Shown: positions 1 to 12,410, numbered from the stretch's first letter. The stretch: DNA of 64,000 nt from Gongronella butleri (GCA_025201375.1 JAIWZP010000014.1:310001-374000); one strand, 5' to 3'. The notes: generated by a model from the sequence alone, not told the origin. Numbers and translations: made by a program.

Positions 1-1916
1 GCGCGGGCCCTTTGTCTTGCGCAGGATGGACAATGGCTGTGGTGCAGGCCAAGAGACGGCCTCGACGGGTGCATAGCGCTTGGACGTTGCGGCCTGGTTT
101 GCGCCCAATGACTTTAATTCGCGAACGTGGGTCTGTTGCAATTTTGACAGCTCGCTTTGGTGTGATTGTTCCATGTTTTGGAGCTCTGCGGCATGATGGT
201 ACTGTGCGTCTTCGAATTGGTTAAGGATCTTTTCGAGCTCGCCGTCCAGATACTCTTGCGAGAGATCCTTGCTGACGCCATCGCGCTTGAGCTGCTCCAT
301 CTGGTCGTGCAGGGCTTGCATATCGGCCTGGTGCTGCTGCTTAAGCGCCTGGGTATCGGCAGACTGCTGCGCCTTGAGCTGCAACAGGCTGTCCTTGTGC
401 GTCGCCTGCATCTCGTCTAGCTTGGCCTGTTGCTCAGCAAGCAATCGCTCCTTCTCGGCCAGCGCCTGCTCATGCTCGCGCACACTTTGCTCGTGCGCCT
501 GCTTGTGCTCGTCGAGTTGCTTCTGAAGCTTCTCCAACGCATCCGAATTGCTGTGCGCAGCCTCCGCCTCTTGAATCTGTTGTCGAAGCGAGTCCAATTC
601 CTGTTCCTTGATTGCAAGCTGCGCGACCGCGTCGGAGTTCTAAATACAGCAAGAAGAAGAAGAATTTCGAATTGAGACGAAAGAGATCAAAAAGAGGGGT
701 CTTTTTTCTTTTTTCATTTTTTTCATTTTTTTCATTTTTTTTTTTTTTTTATACCTCGGTCTTGAGCTTGTCCAGTTGGGAATTGACGTGGGCAAGGGCA
801 TCTTGCTTTTCCTGTTCGACCTTTCTGCGCTCGTCGTCGAGGGCGACCTCGCGTTCTGCCAGGCGGATTTCGAGGTCCTGGAGCTCGGCGAGTCTGCGTT
901 CTCGTTCTTTTTCCTGTTCCTCGTCCACGACCGGCTGGGCGGCGGCCTTTTGACGCTCCTCCTCGAGGGCCAATTCGCGCTCGGCGAGACGTTGTTCCAT
1001 CTCGCGCAGCTCTTGCAAGCGTCGTTCACGGTCGCGCACCTCGTCCTCATCGGCGGGCTCGACGACAGCAATGCTAGGCAAAGGTTGCTGCTGCTGCGCT
1101 TGTTCCAATTGTTGCTGCAGTGCGGCAAGCTCCTCCTCCTTCTTTTTGAGCACTTCCTCCTTTTCCAGAAGATCTTGCGCTTGCTGCAAATCGACCATCG
1201 TGTTGGATTGCGAGATTGGCGGTGTGATCTGGTCGTGCGATGGCGCAAATCCGGGCGTCCCTGGCGGCGACATGGTCGCCAATTGCTGACGCAGCTGTTC
1301 CAATTCGGCCTGCTGCTGTACGATCAGTTGCTCATTGGCGTCATTCTAATGGAAAAAAAAAAAGTAAAATGAGCCCAATTCCCCCCCCCCTTTTTTTTCT
1401 TTTTTTTCCTTTTTTTTACGCTGCCCATTCCTTTTTTCGCTTTACCTTGACTTTGAGCGTGTCGAAATCTGCGCGCATTTGTGCGACGGGGGACTTTTTC
1501 GTGGAAGCGACCGAGACGGTGCTCGGCGTGCGTGAACGAGCGCGCTGGCCGGTTGGCGACGGCGAGGTGGCGGTGTTCGGGCGAGGGGACGCGGGTCTGC
1601 GAGGGGACGCGGGGCGGCGAGGGGACGCGGGGCGGCGTGGGCTGACGGACCGCTGGCTATTGAGCGACGCGCGCGACGACGCGGCGCCGGCGTTGTGTCG
1701 CTGGTAGACGGGTGACGCCGGCGGCGCCATAGACGACGTACGAGGCTTGAGAGGCTGTTGTTGCTTGACGGACGGCGCGGGTAGCCCCTTGGCGCCCGGC
1801 TTGAGGCTGCTACCGCTCCGCTTCTTCGACCCAGCAAGACCACGCGTACCAGGCACGTCGTCCGGGCTCAACAGACTGTTCTTCTTTTCTTTCTTACGTG
1901 GACCGAGGCACACCAT
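1..1916 (-). CDS. Coiled-coil protein with basic Ser/Pro-rich N-terminus (C-terminus beyond window)
   Basis: Three exons on the minus strand: 1916-1446, 1345-755 and 639 to the window edge, all joined in phase 0 at GT-AG borders; 567 residues are visible. The start at 1916 is chosen because the upstream in-frame sequence is only a poly-pyrimidine leader. Residues about 1-155 are basic and rich in Ser, Pro and Arg, with three direct copies of SPRRPA and a further SPR (about 1575-1632). The remainder is long heptad-like Glu/Gln/Lys/Leu coiled coil through the end of the visible part. The layout (basic SP-rich head, coiled-coil rod) resembles microtubule-associated or scaffold proteins, but I see no CAP-Gly, kinesin or other named domain. 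The name is therefore structural only. A non-helical Pro-containing segment appears near the window edge. Confidence 0.8.
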
Positions 1917-2493
1917 AGTGAGAAAAAAAAAAAGAATAAAAAAAAAGAGAAAAGAAACAAAGAATTTGAAAATTGGGAAACGAGCCCTTCTTTTTGGTAG
2001 CCACGAGCATGTTGCATCTGCCCTTTTTTGGGATCGGGGCAAACAACCTGCTGGAGAGATGCCAATCAAACCAGCCAAGTTGCCTTCATTGCTCTTTTCG
2101 TTCCCCACGTTTTTTTCATAAACTCAATTTTTTCATGCCTTGGAGAGCACAGACACATGCTTCGATGCCTCAATTGACCTCGATTGGCCATCCATGGATC
2201 TCATGGATGGCGACAACGAGGAAAGATACTCAAGGGGAGAGCCCCCCTGAAAAGTGTGGCAAAAAGGGGCGACAAAAAAGAAGCTGATCATGTTATTCGC
2301 CAATCAAAAGGTCGCAAAAGTTATTAAGGCAACCAAGGCAAAACTGAGAGGGAAAGCAAAAAAAAAGGTCCGGCGGAAAATGAGTCAGCCCCGGCCAAGC
2401 CATCCATCAACCCAAATGGGAGGAACCTCTTTTTTTTTCTTCTTTTTTCTTTCCTCCCCCCTTTTCTTCTTCACCCTTTCACTTTTTATCGCG
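1917..2493. promoter_or_regulatory. Divergent intergenic region between coiled-coil gene and FRS1
   Basis: 577 bp between two divergent starts. Both flanks end in homopolymer-rich leaders: A-rich on the plus strand next to the minus-strand gene, and T/C-rich (about 2430-2485) next to the plus-strand gene. No other gene is seen. Confidence 0.5.
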
Positions 2494-4697
2494 ATGCCCA
2501 CTGTGACCGTCGACAAGCAGCGTCTCTTCGAGGCCCTCGGCAGAAATTACGGTAAGAAAACGAACATTGGATCATTTTCACCCGGGTTTAGGTCGTCTTA
2601 CACGCTTTTTTCTTGTTTTTTTTTTCAGAGTCTGAAGAGTTCAACGAGCTGTGTTTCCGCTTTGGTATCGAGCTGGAGGAAGACGTAAGAAGCCGCCCGC
2701 ATGGCGATTAAGAATTGGCTCATTGATTTTCTTTTATTTTTTATTTTTTTGGCTAGTCGTCCGAGGACACGTCGCCCAGTGCGCCCGAGCGCCCTGTTTT
2801 GAAGATTGATGTGCCTGCGAACCGATCGGACCTGCTTTGCGAGGAGGGCATGGCTGCTGCGCTTTCTGTGTTTGAGGGCAAGATCAAGCCGCCGACGTAT
2901 CGCCTTGTGAAGCCTGCCTCTGGTAAGCTTCAGCAGCTTATTGTCAAGCCCGAGACGGCGCAGATCCGACCCTTCGTTGTTGCTGCGATTCTGCGCGACG
3001 TTCAATTCGACAAGGCGCGCTACGACAGCTTCATTGAGCTCCAAGACAAGCTGCACAACAACATTTGCCGCAAGCGCACGCTGGCATCGATGGGCACGCA
3101 CGATTTGGACACGATTCAGGGCCCCTTCACGTACGAAGCGCTGCCACCCGACCAGATCAAGTTTGTCCCGCTCAACCAGACAAAGGAGATGGACGGCCAC
3201 GAATTGATCCAACATTACGACCAGGACCGCAATCTCGGCAAGTTCCTCCACATCATCCGCGACTCCCCCGTCTTCCCCGTCATCTACGATGCAAACCGCA
3301 CCGTCTGCTCCCTGCCCCCCATTATCAACTCGGAACACTCAAAGATCACCCTCGACACCAAGAACGTCTTTATCGAAATCACCGCCACCGACGAACACAA
3401 GGACAACAATGTCCTCAACACATTGGTCGCCATGTTCTCGAGATACTGCAAGGAGCCCTTCACGTAAGGACAAGAATGGGGAATCAATGGCAAAAATCAC
3501 GTGTCGCGTCTTTTTTTTTCATTTTCTTGCGTTTTTCTCATTTTTGCTCTTTTTTTTCTTTTCAAATTTCAGTGTCGAGCCCGTCGAGGTTGTGTACCCC
3601 GATGGCACCGTCAAGGTGACGCCCAACCTGGACACCCGCGACGCGAGCGCCAAGGTGGACTATATCAACTCGTGCACGGGTTTGGATCTCAAGGGCGACG
3701 AAATTTGTGAATTGCTCGGCAAAATGTCGCTCGATGCCTCTGTGGATACCACCGACAGCAATCAAGTCAACGTCAAGGTCCCCGTCACCCGCTGGGACAT
3801 TTTGCACGCTTGTGACATCATGGAGGACGTCGCCATCGCCTATGGTTACGACAATCTTCCTCGCCAAATGCCCGGTGTCAACACCGTCGCCTCGGCCCTG
3901 CCCCTCAACAAGATGAGCGACCACGCCCGTCGCGAATTGGCCCTGTCCGGCTTCACCGAGGTCGCCCCCTTGATCTTGGTAAGGAAAAAAAAAAAGAAAA
4001 AAATGCGAAAATCACGGAAGTCTTGTCCCAAAAAAGTGACAATACGCGCTGTCATATTGCGCGACTCACGTACAGATGACATGCGCTGTACACGTGGTTT
4101 GGCTTGATCTGAAACTCATTTTTTCCCTTATTTTAGTGCTCGCACGACGAAAACTTCAAATTCCTCAACCGCGTGGACGACGGCACGATGGCTGTGAAGC
4201 TTGCGAACCCCAAGACGATCGAGTACCAGGTGGTGCGCACGTCGTTGTTGCCCGGTGTGCTCAAGACGGTCAGCTGGAACAAGAAATTGCCTCTGCCCAT
4301 CAAGGTGTTTGAGGTGTCTGACATTGGCCTCAAGGATGAATCGCGCGAGCGCCGCAGCCGCAACGAGCGCCACGTGTGTGTCACGTACAGCGCCAAGACG
4401 TCTGGTTTTGAGATCACCCACGGCATCCTCGATCGCCTGATGACCATGTTCTCTGTCACCAGCATCACAAAGGACGACAAGAAGCAATTGGGCTACTGGA
4501 TCCAGCACTCTGATAACCCCACCTTCTTCCCCGGCCGCTCCGCCGACATCCACCTCCGCTACTTTGACCAGGACGCAAACGAGACAAAGGAAGCCATCAT
4601 CGGCGCCTTTGGCGTCCTCCACCCCACTGTCCTCGCCAACTTTGAAATCCCCTACCCTACCACCGCATTGGAATTCAACTTGGAGCCCTTTGTATAG
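2494..4697 (+). CDS. FRS1: Phenylalanine--tRNA ligase beta subunit, cytosolic
   Basis: Beta chain of the alpha2beta2 cytosolic phenylalanyl-tRNA synthetase, which charges tRNA-Phe with phenylalanine. Five exons: 2494-2551, 2629-2684, 2757-3463, 3573-3978 and 4137-4697, giving 595 residues, the usual family length. The sequence follows the eukaryotic family from end to end: N-terminal MPTV start, [13 protein letters not shown], the B3/B4-type segment with NICRKR and GTHDLDT, the HACDI..D.AIAYGY segment of the B5 region, and a C-terminal core with [10 protein letters not shown] and FFPGRSA. Introns carry A-tracts after the donor and T-tracts before the acceptor; the last (3979-4136) is a clear case. 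The start is the first ATG after a T/C-rich leader. No frameshift or missing segment is visible. Confidence 0.97.
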
Positions 4698-6003
4698 ATA
4701 AAAAGTCGTCTCGTTCTCTTCTCCCCCTCCCCCCATACACTGTTTTTGTTTCCCTGTTGTACCTCTTGAAAAATAAAAAATCATCATCCCCGTTTGTACA
4801 CCACATGCTCACTCGCTGAAACGCCTATTTAAACATGCAATCCGTCGTGTCAATGACACAATGGTCCATTGAAAAAGATGACAAAAAAAAAGCTCATCAA
4901 GAAAAAATCAATATTGGCTTGATTTTGCGAATCGAGCTCTGTTGGTCATTTTCAAGCCCATTCAAGCTCCTCGTACAGTAATTTCAAGCTTTCAAGCTTC
5001 AAAACCTGGCATATTGGCGCTCCATGTGCGACATACCCAGCAAAATCACAAACTTGACAAAATTAGCAAAAGGAAAATTTATTCGCACCCCCCCCTCCAT
5101 CCTGATAAAATAAGGGGATTTCCGTCAATGTCCGCCTCCAGCGTTGGCCAAAGTGTTTGCAAGGGACGCGTGTGCTCTTTTTTTTCCGCCATTGCAACGA
5201 CTTTTGCATGAAAAAGCACAACGAGCGATATTCAAATCCATTGTCCAGAACAACTAAATCATTTTTCAGAAAAAAATGAGTTGTTTGACCCGTTTTTGTC
5301 CAAAAATACATCATCAGTCGAGTGGGGAAGCAAAACTTTGGGGCGGTGAATAGTATTTCCCAAAACACACGAAGTCGTACGCAAAAAAAAAAAAAAAAAA
5401 AAAAAGTCGTCCAGCATGACGCGCCTTTTGCCTGGGACCAATGCTGCATCGGCACGCTCATTTCAATTCATTGGCGTGCCGTGTGGCCAAATCGTGACGC
5501 TTTCCGTGCTGGCCGCGTTTCTTCCGAAGAGGTATGGGGCTTGCACGTGTTTCACTTGATGTTTGTTATTTTCTGGATCCATTCTTGGGGACGCAGGGCA
5601 ATACATTAAGCACAGAAATTCCGCCGCGCTGATGTGAAACAAGGAACAAACAAAAATAAGGGCACAAACGTGCCTCGCCGCATTATTATTATTTTTTTTT
5701 GTTCATTCAATTGAGCAGCCCACCGCCCATTCTGCCTGACTATCTTTTTCTTTTCCACGTTTCTCCTTGGCAGACCGCTATTGTCACTTTTGTGCGTTTT
5801 TTTCTTATTCTTGATATTTGGCAGCCACAACAACGACACCTATCGCCCCAATTCTCTGACATAGAAAAAGTGAAAGGTGAGAAAAATAAAAATGGAGCGC
5901 GCCAGGACGGGGTCCATGGCCAATCATGGACAAAAATTGACATTTTCCCATTTTTATTGCCGATTGACGCGCTCGCAGCCCATCCATAGACTATTTTTTT
6001 TTC
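4698..6003. other. Intergenic region, no gene recognised
   Basis: About 1.3 kb. The first part holds the FRS1 3' end with AATAAA-like sequence near 4768. Around 4945-5010 are several CAAGCTT/TTCAAGC words like those at 56.3-56.8 kb, and a TACAGTA heptamer at 4974. A 22-nt poly(A) tract lies near 5383. The last 300 bp is T/C-rich and looks like the leader of the next gene. A long minus-strand ORF (5740-6675) is antisense to the next gene and has no supporting features. Confidence 0.4.
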
Positions 6004-7895
6004 ATGCGCACCCGACGTCAATCGAGATCGAGGAGCACAACGCCCGCCAAGGCATCGCCCGGGCGACCCCGCTCCAAAAGCAAAAACAAGCCCGCAAAAG
6101 CTAGCGGAAGCAGCAGCAAGCCCGAGGCGGCGCCCAAGCGCTCGCGCAGCAAGTCGCCCGCGGCCAGCAAAAAGCCACGCGCTACGAAAAAGGAGGCAAA
6201 TGTCGTCAGCAGTGCCGCCAGTGCCATCAAGGCCGCTGTTGCGCCCGTTGCAAGCAGAACATCGCGACAAATGGCACGCTTGAACCCCAAGACGAGCACA
6301 AAGCACCAAGAGTAAACAAGCACGACGCAAACAAAAAATAATCACGAGTGAGCACACTGACACGCGTCCTTTTTTTTTCCATTTTTTATTATTTGACGCG
6401 CATCCATTAGCTTTGGCGGCCCAATTGGTGCACACGCTTTGATCATTTTGCTCCCTTTGATTGTACTTGTGCTTGTTTATGGGTGCGACAAAAAGGGCTA
6501 CCATCCGCTCGAGCGCACCGTCAATTTTGTCCGCGGCTTTTTTGCCTCGCACGTCAAGCACCATTATGTGCGCGATGCATTGACCCACTTGAATTGCGCG
6601 TCCTTTCTGTGGTACGGCGCGTTCCTCGTCAATCTTGCCGGGCTCTCGGCATTCCTTCCCGGCGACGAGGTCCAAGGCCCAAGGCTTCGTGATGGCACCA
6701 GGCTGACTTACACGCTTAACGGTAAAAAAAAAAAAAAAAGTTCAATTCATGCGCATCTGTGCCCGGCCAATTCATCTCAATCATTCGTAGCTTTGACGGT
6801 TCTCCAGACCATTGTCACACTTGGCATCCTTTTGGTCAAGAACCAGGGTCTCCATGCGCCATTGTGGGTTGCGGATCACGATGCACATCTTGCCGTTGCA
6901 TCCATCCTTGCCGCCGCCATTGTCGCAGGAATCACGTATGCCTGCAGCTTCCATGGTCAAAAATTGCTCTCTGTCTCGGGTAATACTGGCTGCCCACCCT
7001 ACGATGTAAGCACAAAAAACACGATTTTGGTAAAATTTGGGACCTCATTCTCATTTTTCGTGTTACTTTCTTAGTGGGCTGTCGGTCGCGAATTGAGCCC
7101 ACGCATCGGCTCGTTTGATCTGAAGCTGTTTGCGGTGCGTCCCGGGCTCATTGGATGGTTTGTTCTTATTGCGAGCTACCTGCTCAAGCAATACCACGAC
7201 CTTGGCCACATCACCAACAGCATGGCGCTCGTCGTCGGTTTCCAGACCCTGTACATCGTCGACGCCCTCTGGTACGAGACGGAGCTGCTCAATTCGCTCG
7301 CCATAACACATGGTAAGTTAGAAATTGGCCCATCCTTTTGATTTTGTTGATTTTTTATTGGTTTCCCCTTGATTTTTATGCAGATGGCTTTGGGTTCATC
7401 CAAGCGGTCGTACATTTTAGCTGGGTGCCGTGCGTCCACAGCCTGCAGGCACGCTATTTGGCGGATTTCCCCGTGACATTGCCACTTTGGAAAGCAGGCC
7501 TCGTCGCAGCGTTGAATCTCGGCGGATACTACATGTACCGATGCCGCAAACCCAAGAAGCAACAAGGTAAGGGCAAAAAAAAAAAAATAATAAAAAAAAA
7601 AAGGTTGAAAAGCATGCGTGGGCTCAAGTAAAGTGGACGAATTGGCACCAAATTGACTCATTTTTTTTCTTCACTTTTTTTTTTTTACGCGCAACCAGGT
7701 GGCCGTCGGGGCTCGGCCACGGATCTGTCGCCACGCTGCATCTTTGCCAAGTATGGCAAGGTCACTGGTGATCTGATGATGAGCTTGTCGTGGAGTCTTG
7801 CATGCGGATGCGCATCGGCCGTCCCTTACTTTTTCGTCGCGTACCGAGCCATTGCGCTTGCTTACCAAGAGTATCGTCGCGTCCAGCACGCGTAG
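6004..7895 (+). CDS. Lamin B receptor-like / C-14 sterol reductase-family membrane protein with degenerate active site
   Basis: Six exons: 6004-6311, 6411-6721, 6791-7005, 7075-7312, 7384-7566 and 7699-7895; 483 residues. Residues 1-100 are basic and rich in RS, KS and SP pairs, like the chromatin-binding head of vertebrate LBR and unlike fungal Erg24. From about residue 103 the ERG4/ERG24 family fold begins with FGGPIG, then several membrane helices. GRELSPRIGSFDLK, RPGLIGW, LYIVDALWYE and HDGFGF match the family closely. The C-terminus is abnormal. The conserved GWWG..RHPNYLGDL segment is replaced by a sequence ending KYGKVTGDL, and the protein stops right after the helix that normally carries HREARDE, so the final YC..VPYRI..P tail is missing. 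Position corresponding to Asn547 of human LBR reads Lys. I infer a nuclear-envelope or ER protein that has lost reductase activity. An alternative splice at 7892 was read through and does not restore the tail. Confidence 0.85.
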
Positions 7896-8224
7896 CGACC
7901 GCGTCGATCCCATTTTTTATCTTTTGTTTTAGTACCTCATCCATTTTTAATCAATTTCTGTGCCATATAATGTCTAAATTCAACAAATTTGAATAAGAAT
8001 TCGTGCTCAGCAGCCGTGACAAACAAGCTTTGGGCAGGTTCATTCATGCGGGTTGGGCTCTTTGTTGCACAAAATGGGCGATGTGATTCAAAAACGAGAA
8101 ACAGCGATAAAAATTTGGAAGCTCTCTTTTTTTTTTTTCTTTTTCTGTCGCTTGTTTTTTCATCACGGCACCTCTCCTTTCCACCAATTTTTCTTCCCAC
8201 TTCCATTGTTTTCAGCTGGGATCA

Positions 8225-8849
8225 ATGGCTGACTCTTGTATGGATATCAAGGCGATGAAACGCACGACGCACGACATTGAGCCGCTTGCCAGTGACGATG
8301 TCAGCACGTACACATGGAGCAGGATGAGCAGGGGCGCGTCAATGCTTGTGCAGCCTAATCAGCATGGCAGCAAAACGTCTGCGCCTTCAAACACGCAAAA
8401 AGATCTTGCCAATGCAGCTGACGCGACGTTTCAAGCGACAGGCGGCTGCAAGGTACTCGAAGTGATGCATGGAGAATGTGTCGTTGTCCTTGACTGTCCG
8501 TCGTCCACATTGCGTGCAGCGCATGATCGCTGTAAACGAGCTGAAAACACGATTTCCACTGCTGGCAACATTCATCACGGCCAATTCGTCCTGCAGCAGC
8601 CGCCCATGGATCAGCAGCAAGCACCACCACCACGCCTTCCAGTCCAATTGACCACGCACACCTTTGGTCCGCCCGTGCGCGTCATCCACAGTACCCATAT
8701 CAGAGCCTCCCACGCCCGAGCCGCATCAAACAGCCAATTGCGCCACCGTCGCCGCTATTCCGAAGCCATCGGCTTACGCCGCCATGTGCGTCGCCTCATC
8801 CTGCGTGCAATGTACCCCTTCCCGCCTCGTCGCTAAAATTCGCCTGTAA
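8225..8849 (+). CDS. Uncertain gene, structure unresolved
   Basis: An ATG at 8225 follows a typical pyrimidine-rich leader ending in TTTTCAG, and about 75 codons read in a coding-like way up to 8458, where GGCAAGGTACTC offers a possible donor. One uninterrupted frame continues to a stop at 8836. A second frame ends at 8849 with a Cys-containing tail (SSCVQCTPSR) that is conserved in a duplicated copy ending near 12167. Either the ORF is single-exon or it is spliced into the second frame. No domain is recognised. The tandem-duplicated unit begins inside this gene (about 8637), so only its 3' end was copied. Confidence 0.35.
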
Positions 8850-9162
8850 AGATCGAAAAAGAAGAGAAAAAGAAGAAAAACAAAAAAACAAACATGAGTC
8901 CCATTTTAATGTCTTTTTTTTTTATGCAGCATTTTCCTGAAACAAGCATTAACAGACGCCTCTGGACTCTCAATTGCCCATCGGAGCCACTTTATAGCAG
9001 GAACAAAATGAAAAAATGACCCTTTTCCTCCTGACGACTCTCTGCAGCCATTTTTTTTCGTAGTTTCATGATTCCCCTTCTCTCCTTCCTTATTACCACA
9101 AGCATCTTAGTAATAAAACAAAAAGCAGATTGGACAAAAACATTGACCATGACAAATAAAAA

Positions 9163-9598
9163 TGCAAATTGGCAAAATTGGCGACTCAGTTGGTAAAACT
9201 GGCGCGTGTTCGTAGCCCGCATCTTGGAATTGACGCAGCTAGGAATTGGAAAATCGTGATCGAGTCTTGCAGACGCGTCTTGGTCGTGACAAATCTGTTT
9301 TCAGTCTTGTCTTTTTCCAATATTTGCGGTTTAATTGGTGAAAATGGTGCACAGCAGCTCGGCCCTTAGAATGGACCCAGCAAAAAAAAGGGAAGATTGT
9401 ACTCGAGACATGCCGACGCGCTTTGCTAGCGGCAAAATGTGCCTTAAACCATTTTCTTTGCGATATTTGCAGCCGATGGGCGAAAATGGCAAAATGGCGC
9501 GTCGCAGCAATTTGCACCATGGAATTGGTGCAACTAGGTACTGGAAAATCGCGGTCGCGTCTTGTTGGTGCGCCTTGACCGCGACAGAGTCCTAGGAT
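9163..9598. repeat. Nested direct repeat inside unit A
   Basis: Two diverged copies (about 9163-9298 and 9472-9595) of a segment with the words GGAATTG, CTAGG, GGAAAATCG and GCGTCTTG in the same order, about 300 bp apart. Both copies are also present in unit B (12466-12592 and 12780-12905), so this repeat is older than the large duplication. Confidence 0.7.
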
Positions 9599-9714
9599 GG
9601 ACCAGCATTTTGCGTTGATCATGGCATAAAACGTTTTTTATTGGATGTCAGGGAAGGAAGGTTTTTGCAATGCACATGCCTAGGACTTGGAGGGGGGGAT
9701 TGGAAAGAATTCGC

Positions 9715-11594
9715 TCAAACAGAGCATTGATAGTCGAACAAGGAGCAGCTCAAGAAGATTGTGCTGTTGTCGATGCTTGCGATGGAGTGAGGCGTGTTGT
9801 CTTCGTAGGAGTCATAGTCTCGCAGGTTGGTGACGCGCTCGATTTCACCGGATTCAATGTTCATGATGCCCAATTTCTTGGACTTGCCAAGTAAAACCAA
9901 TGAAGAGCGAAGCACGGCGAAAGAATCATGACACAAGGCACTTGACACAGGAATATTGTCCCAATAGCTGCATTGCCACGCCAGCTTGGCCGAAAAGACG
10001 TCCGCCCGATCCCAGATGCGCTCATTGAGCAATGGTGGTGCGATCACTGGCTCCATCAGCATTGAACCAGACTCAGCTTCGGCGGAAACACTTTGCAGGA
10101 GAGAGGAAAGATCCCAAACCTTGATGATTATGATGTCATTTGAACGTTGCTGATTCTGGAAAAAAGGGTCGTGATGCTTTTCAAGCGGGCTGTCCAATGC
10201 CACCAATCGAGGGCCGTAGCAAAGCAGGTCGGCGGCCGAGATATGCTCATTTTGGGGCGGCGGCAGCACCACAAAGGCCAGCTTGATCGCATAAACGCAA
10301 TCATGAGTGTTTCCCGGATTTTCCCAAGGCAACTCGCAGATCTCGTCACCAGACAACCAGTCAAAAAGGATGTATTTACGGGCACAACTGACGATGCACA
10401 GCAAATGGGCCAAGCAAAGCGGTGCGCCAAAATGATCCATGCTTTGCACGTGTCGCGGGAATGTCGACGAGTGCCAGATCTCTGGCCAAAGAGGACCAGA
10501 CAACGAGGGAGATGACGAGCGAGGGGGTGAAATGAGCGTCACCGACGTCACACGGGCAGCAGGATCACGAGCATTGGCGTGCGGGCGGAGATCAACGTGG
10601 ACGAGTATGCATTCAGCCGAGCCTTCGCCTTCAATGCCTGCAAGCAACATAAACACCGTGTGCTGTGCGTCAAATGTGGCGGCGTCGGGCTCATTGGCGC
10701 GCAACCAAGCGGCAAGCTTGGAGGGCGGCTCTGATGTGTGAAACAAAGAAGCAGCAGAATAAAACGACACTTTTTTGCCAAGGAAGCTGGGACGCGGGTC
10801 AACATTGGCGATGAATTGCGTGTGGCCATCGTCAAACACGCGGTAAATGAGGACGTGCACCCAACCAGAGCCAATTTCTTCCAAAGTATCCTCATCAGCC
10901 ATTAAATCGTCAGGTTCACCATGGCCATACATTTGAAGACGTGTCACGGCAAGTGCAAGGAGGCGCACGCGCGCGGAATGACCATTTTGCTGTTGAATCT
11001 TGACCGACTGCAGTGCGACAGGCTCGCAGCTGTCCGCATAGTCACCGAGCCGGATGGTCATTGTGTGCATCTTGCTGTTGGACGGATATGAGCAAAGGCT
11101 GATGTAGTGCGTGGTGATGCCAGCATAAGGATCTTGACCCTCAGAGTTCTTGCTGCTGACGATGATGCCCGTGCCTGTTTCATCAATGTCGCCAACCACA
11201 GGAAACGTGGGATCAGGATACACTTCATAGATGGTTTCATCCTGGGCCATTTTTTGGATGTCAATAGGGCGAGAATGCAATTTTCTAGCATCCACGACCA
11301 GAGCGCGCCAATCGACAGGCGCACCGTGCACAACGTAAGGCACCTGGCTGCTCCATCGAGGGTAAAGCGTCTTGTACAAGTGATACCACGTCTTTTGATC
11401 TTCAACCAAGCTGAAAAATGAGAAAAATGGGAATGAGAACATTGAAGTGCATCCACCCAGTTCTTTTTGTACGACAAACGACATTTTTACCTGCGCCATA
11501 TCTTGTTGACGCGCATCAATTCATGCAGGTGCGACACATCCGTGGCACAGTGCTGGCAAATCAACTGAAGTACTTCAAGAGGCAGACGGTCCAT
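9715..11594 (-). CDS. F-box protein, tandem paralogue A
   Basis: Two exons, 11594-11491 and 11410-9715, about 599 residues. Exon 1 encodes an F-box-like N-terminus starting MDRLPLEVLQLICQHC with the hydrophobic spacing of F-box helices and a terminal W; the family binds Skp1 in SCF ubiquitin ligases. Exon 2 opens with LVEDQKTWYHLYKTLYPRW, then DWRALV, typical of the link after an F-box. The remainder is a long region with repeated beta-strand-like patches (for example FDWLSGDEICELPWENP, VWDLSSLL) suggesting a propeller-type substrate domain, though no clean WD repeat can be counted. It is highly similar to the paralogue at 13009-14905 and shares its architecture with 20436-23919. The substrate is unknown. 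Confidence 0.82.
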
Positions 11595-12407
11595 GAAAAC
11601 GCGTTCAAGAAACGAAAAAAAAAAAAAAGAGCGGGAAGAGAAGCAAGGAATAAGGAATTGGGGGACCGCCTCCCCCCCCCTTTTTTTTTTTTTTTTTTAC
11701 AAAAATCATCATCTCTTGATTCATCCTCATTGATTTCCGTGTCAAATGGCACTGCGATCCATTGTGAAAAGGTCAATTGCAAATGTCGTGTGATTGGGCC
11801 CCGACATCACTTTTTATTTCATTTTTTCTGCGTTCCCTCTCAATTAAAGCGCGATTGTGTGGATGAATTATACTTATTAAGCAGGGGAAAGAATGGAAGA
11901 TTGGCGCGAATTGCGCGTTTTTTTCTGAGGTTGCACGCACTGCCACGCCAACCCAGTCCAATTGACCTCGCACACCTTTTGTTCGCCCGTGCGTACTATC
12001 CCCAGCAGCCAAATCAGAGTCGCCCATGCCCAAGTCGCGGCAAACAACCAATTGCGCCCACCGTCACCGCCATTCCCAAGGCATCATCTTCCGCCGCCAT
12101 GTGCGTCGCCTCATCCTGCGTGCAATGCACCCCTTCCCGCTTTGCCTTCGCAAAAATTCGCCTGTAAAGATCTAAAAAACTAAAGAAAAAACACGTGTGA
12201 CATTTTTAATGTCCTTTTTTTATGCAGCATTTTCACTGAAACAAGCGTAAAAGGACGCCTCTGAGCTCTCAATTGCGCATCGCGGCCAATTTATGGCAGG
12301 AATAAAATGAAAAGATGACCCTTTTTCTTCCTGACAGCCCTCTGCTGCCTTTTTTTACGTGGTTTCATGATTCCTCTTTTCTCTTTCCGCATTATCACAA
12401 GCATCTC

Positions 12408-12410
<3 letters not shown>

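Larger units (their letters stand above)
8637..11938. repeat. Tandem duplication unit A (about 3.3 kb)
   Basis: First of two directly repeated units. It begins at a CCAGTCCAATTGACC segment (8640s) and ends at TCTGAGGTTGCAC near 11938. Unit B repeats the same order: end of a plus-strand ORF, a 0.85 kb non-coding part with nested repeats, an F-box gene on the minus strand, its first intron, and its promoter. Coding parts are much better conserved than non-coding parts. Confidence 0.85.

Noticed and set aside
5740..6675. 311-codon ORF on the minus strand
   Set aside because: It lies antisense to the first exons of the LBR-like gene, whose family match fixes the plus strand; the ORF has low-complexity and no domain.
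11418..12167. 249-codon plus-strand ORF
   Set aside because: It crosses the F-box A first exon on the opposite strand, its promoter and the unit boundary; only its final 40 codons match the duplicated 3' end of the 8225 ORF.
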